Shown here: in pieces, positions 63,452 through 64,000 of the stretch
Layout: each line of letters starts with the position of its first letter
How positions within the stretch are numbered: position 1 is the first letter of the stretch
DNA from: Chelatococcus asaccharovorans
GTDB taxonomy: Bacteria; Pseudomonadota; Alphaproteobacteria; Rhizobiales; Beijerinckiaceae
DNA length: 64,000 nt
NCBI RefSeq assembly: GCF_003201475.1
Contig: NZ_QJJK01000002.1
Coordinates: 1 to 64,000, forward strand
Reading direction: 5' to 3'
Made by a program: the position numbers and the translations under genes
The notes under the pieces: model-generated
Databases searched by the model: none
What the model saw: the letters and a program-made list of their open reading frames with translations, nothing else
Told to the model about the DNA's origin: nothing

Positions 63452-63956
63452 CCAACCGGTTGCCATCGTGTTGATGGGGGTCGCCGGCAGCGGCAAGACC
63501 ACGCTCGGCCTTGCTCTGGCCGCACGCTTGGGGCTCACCTTCTACGATGCCGACGATTTCCACCCGCCCGCCAATGTCGCCAAGATGTCGGCGGGCATTC
63601 CGCTGACCGATGAAGATCGCGCGCCGTGGCTCGCCCGGCTCGCAGAGCTTTTGCGAACTTCACGCGCTGAAGGCCGTTCGGTCGCTTTGGCCTGTTCGGC
63701 GCTCAAGCGGCGCTACCGCGACCGCCTGCGCGAAGGTTGCCCGGCCATCCTGTTCGTGCATCAAGTCGGTGACCGCGCCATGATCGCCGAACGCATGAAA
63801 CACCGACCGGGCCACTACATGCCGCCGTCGCTGCTCGACAGCCAGTTCGCCGCCCTGGAATTGCCGGATGCGGACGAAAACGTACTGACCCTCGATGGCA
63901 CCGAACCACCCGCCCTCCTCGTCGACCAGGTTGTCGCCCGGATTGCCGGGTCATAA
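63438..63956 (+). CDS. gntK: Gluconokinase
   Basis: Kinase of 172 residues phosphorylating D-gluconate to 6-phosphogluconate, the substrate of the adjacent Gnd. P-loop GVAGSGKT at about 14-21, then YDADDFHPPANVAKMSAGIP and CSALKRRYRD, all typical of GntK. TTG at 63438 is chosen because GGAGG ends five bases upstream; ATG at 63426 and GTG at 63405 are in frame but lack ribosome sites. Last gene of the operon in the window. Confidence 0.9.
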   Translation: MRRSDQPVAIVLMGVAGSGKTTLGLALAARLGLTFYDADDFHPPANVAKMSAGIPLTDEDRAPWLARLAELLRTSRAEGRSVALACSALKRRYRDRLREGCPAILFVHQVGDRAMIAERMKHRPGHYMPPSLLDSQFAALELPDADENVLTLDGTEPPALLVDQVVARIAGS

Positions 63957-64000
63957 CGAGGGTATCGCGTTGATTTCCCGCTAAACAACGCTAAGGCAGA

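Overview
The window is GC-rich DNA of an alphaproteobacterium, most likely a member of the Hyphomicrobiales (Rhizobiales). The grounds are codon use, the density of ABC importers for sugars and small organics, the RepA/RepB partition genes, and an intergenic palindrome (31283-31388) of a kind I recall from rhizobial relatives. No rRNA, tRNA, phage, CRISPR array or intact insertion sequence was found. Most of the window is accessory catabolism: regulated importers, each with a short set of enzymes.

Region by region. 1-638: 5'-complete, 3'-cut CoA-transferase subunit A. 987-11338: a minus-strand operon (oxidoreductase, L-rhamnose mutarotase, family-5 binding protein, rhamnonate dehydratase-like enzyme, two permeases, two ATPases, amidohydrolase/lactonase) divergent from a LacI-type regulator; two matching palindromes lie between them. 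Together they look like an oxidative L-rhamnose or deoxysugar pathway. 11351-12312: two small hypothetical genes and the first 169-bp double-hairpin element. 12416-20555: L-threonate dehydrogenase-like gene, then an enolase-superfamily dehydratase, epimerase/dehydrogenase, RidA, and a family-5 importer without ATPase, closed by a convergent GntR/FadR regulator. 20819-25150: ThDP enzyme, alpha/beta hydrolase, cupin-like protein and a LysR regulator. 25273-30992: Tat-type sugar-binding protein, two permeases without ATPase, a cytoplasmic sulfatase and an aldose-epimerase-like protein.

31385-42553: hyuA/hyuB (hydantoinase/oxoprolinase type), a branched-chain-type importer in which both permeases are fused into one gene and both ATPases into another, its binding protein, a small HTH protein and two tandem DUF1028 proteins. 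A 15-bp motif shared by the hyuA and binding-protein promoters ties these units together; this is my best candidate for an undescribed system. 42575-47295: ClC channel, DUF2938 membrane protein, zinc-ribbon MBL protein, second (inverted) copy of the double-hairpin element, and a 4'-phosphopantetheinyl transferase.

47672-54040: a three-gene Gtr-like glycosylation set (GT-C-like enzyme, GtrB-like, GtrA-like) tail-to-tail with repAB, which has no repC; a palindrome fitting the published repABC parS consensus lies upstream of repA. 54066-58542: RND efflux pump and adaptor. 58663-60470: a peptide-deformylase-like protein with altered metal motifs, coupled to an MFS transporter. 60794-63956: L-idonate dehydrogenase, 6-phosphogluconate dehydrogenase, a 28-codon remnant of a short-chain dehydrogenase, and gluconokinase, i.e. 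an idonate/gluconate operon that seems to have lost its ketogluconate reductase. Start codons were chosen by Shine-Dalgarno spacing and gene overlap and often differ from the longest reading frame.
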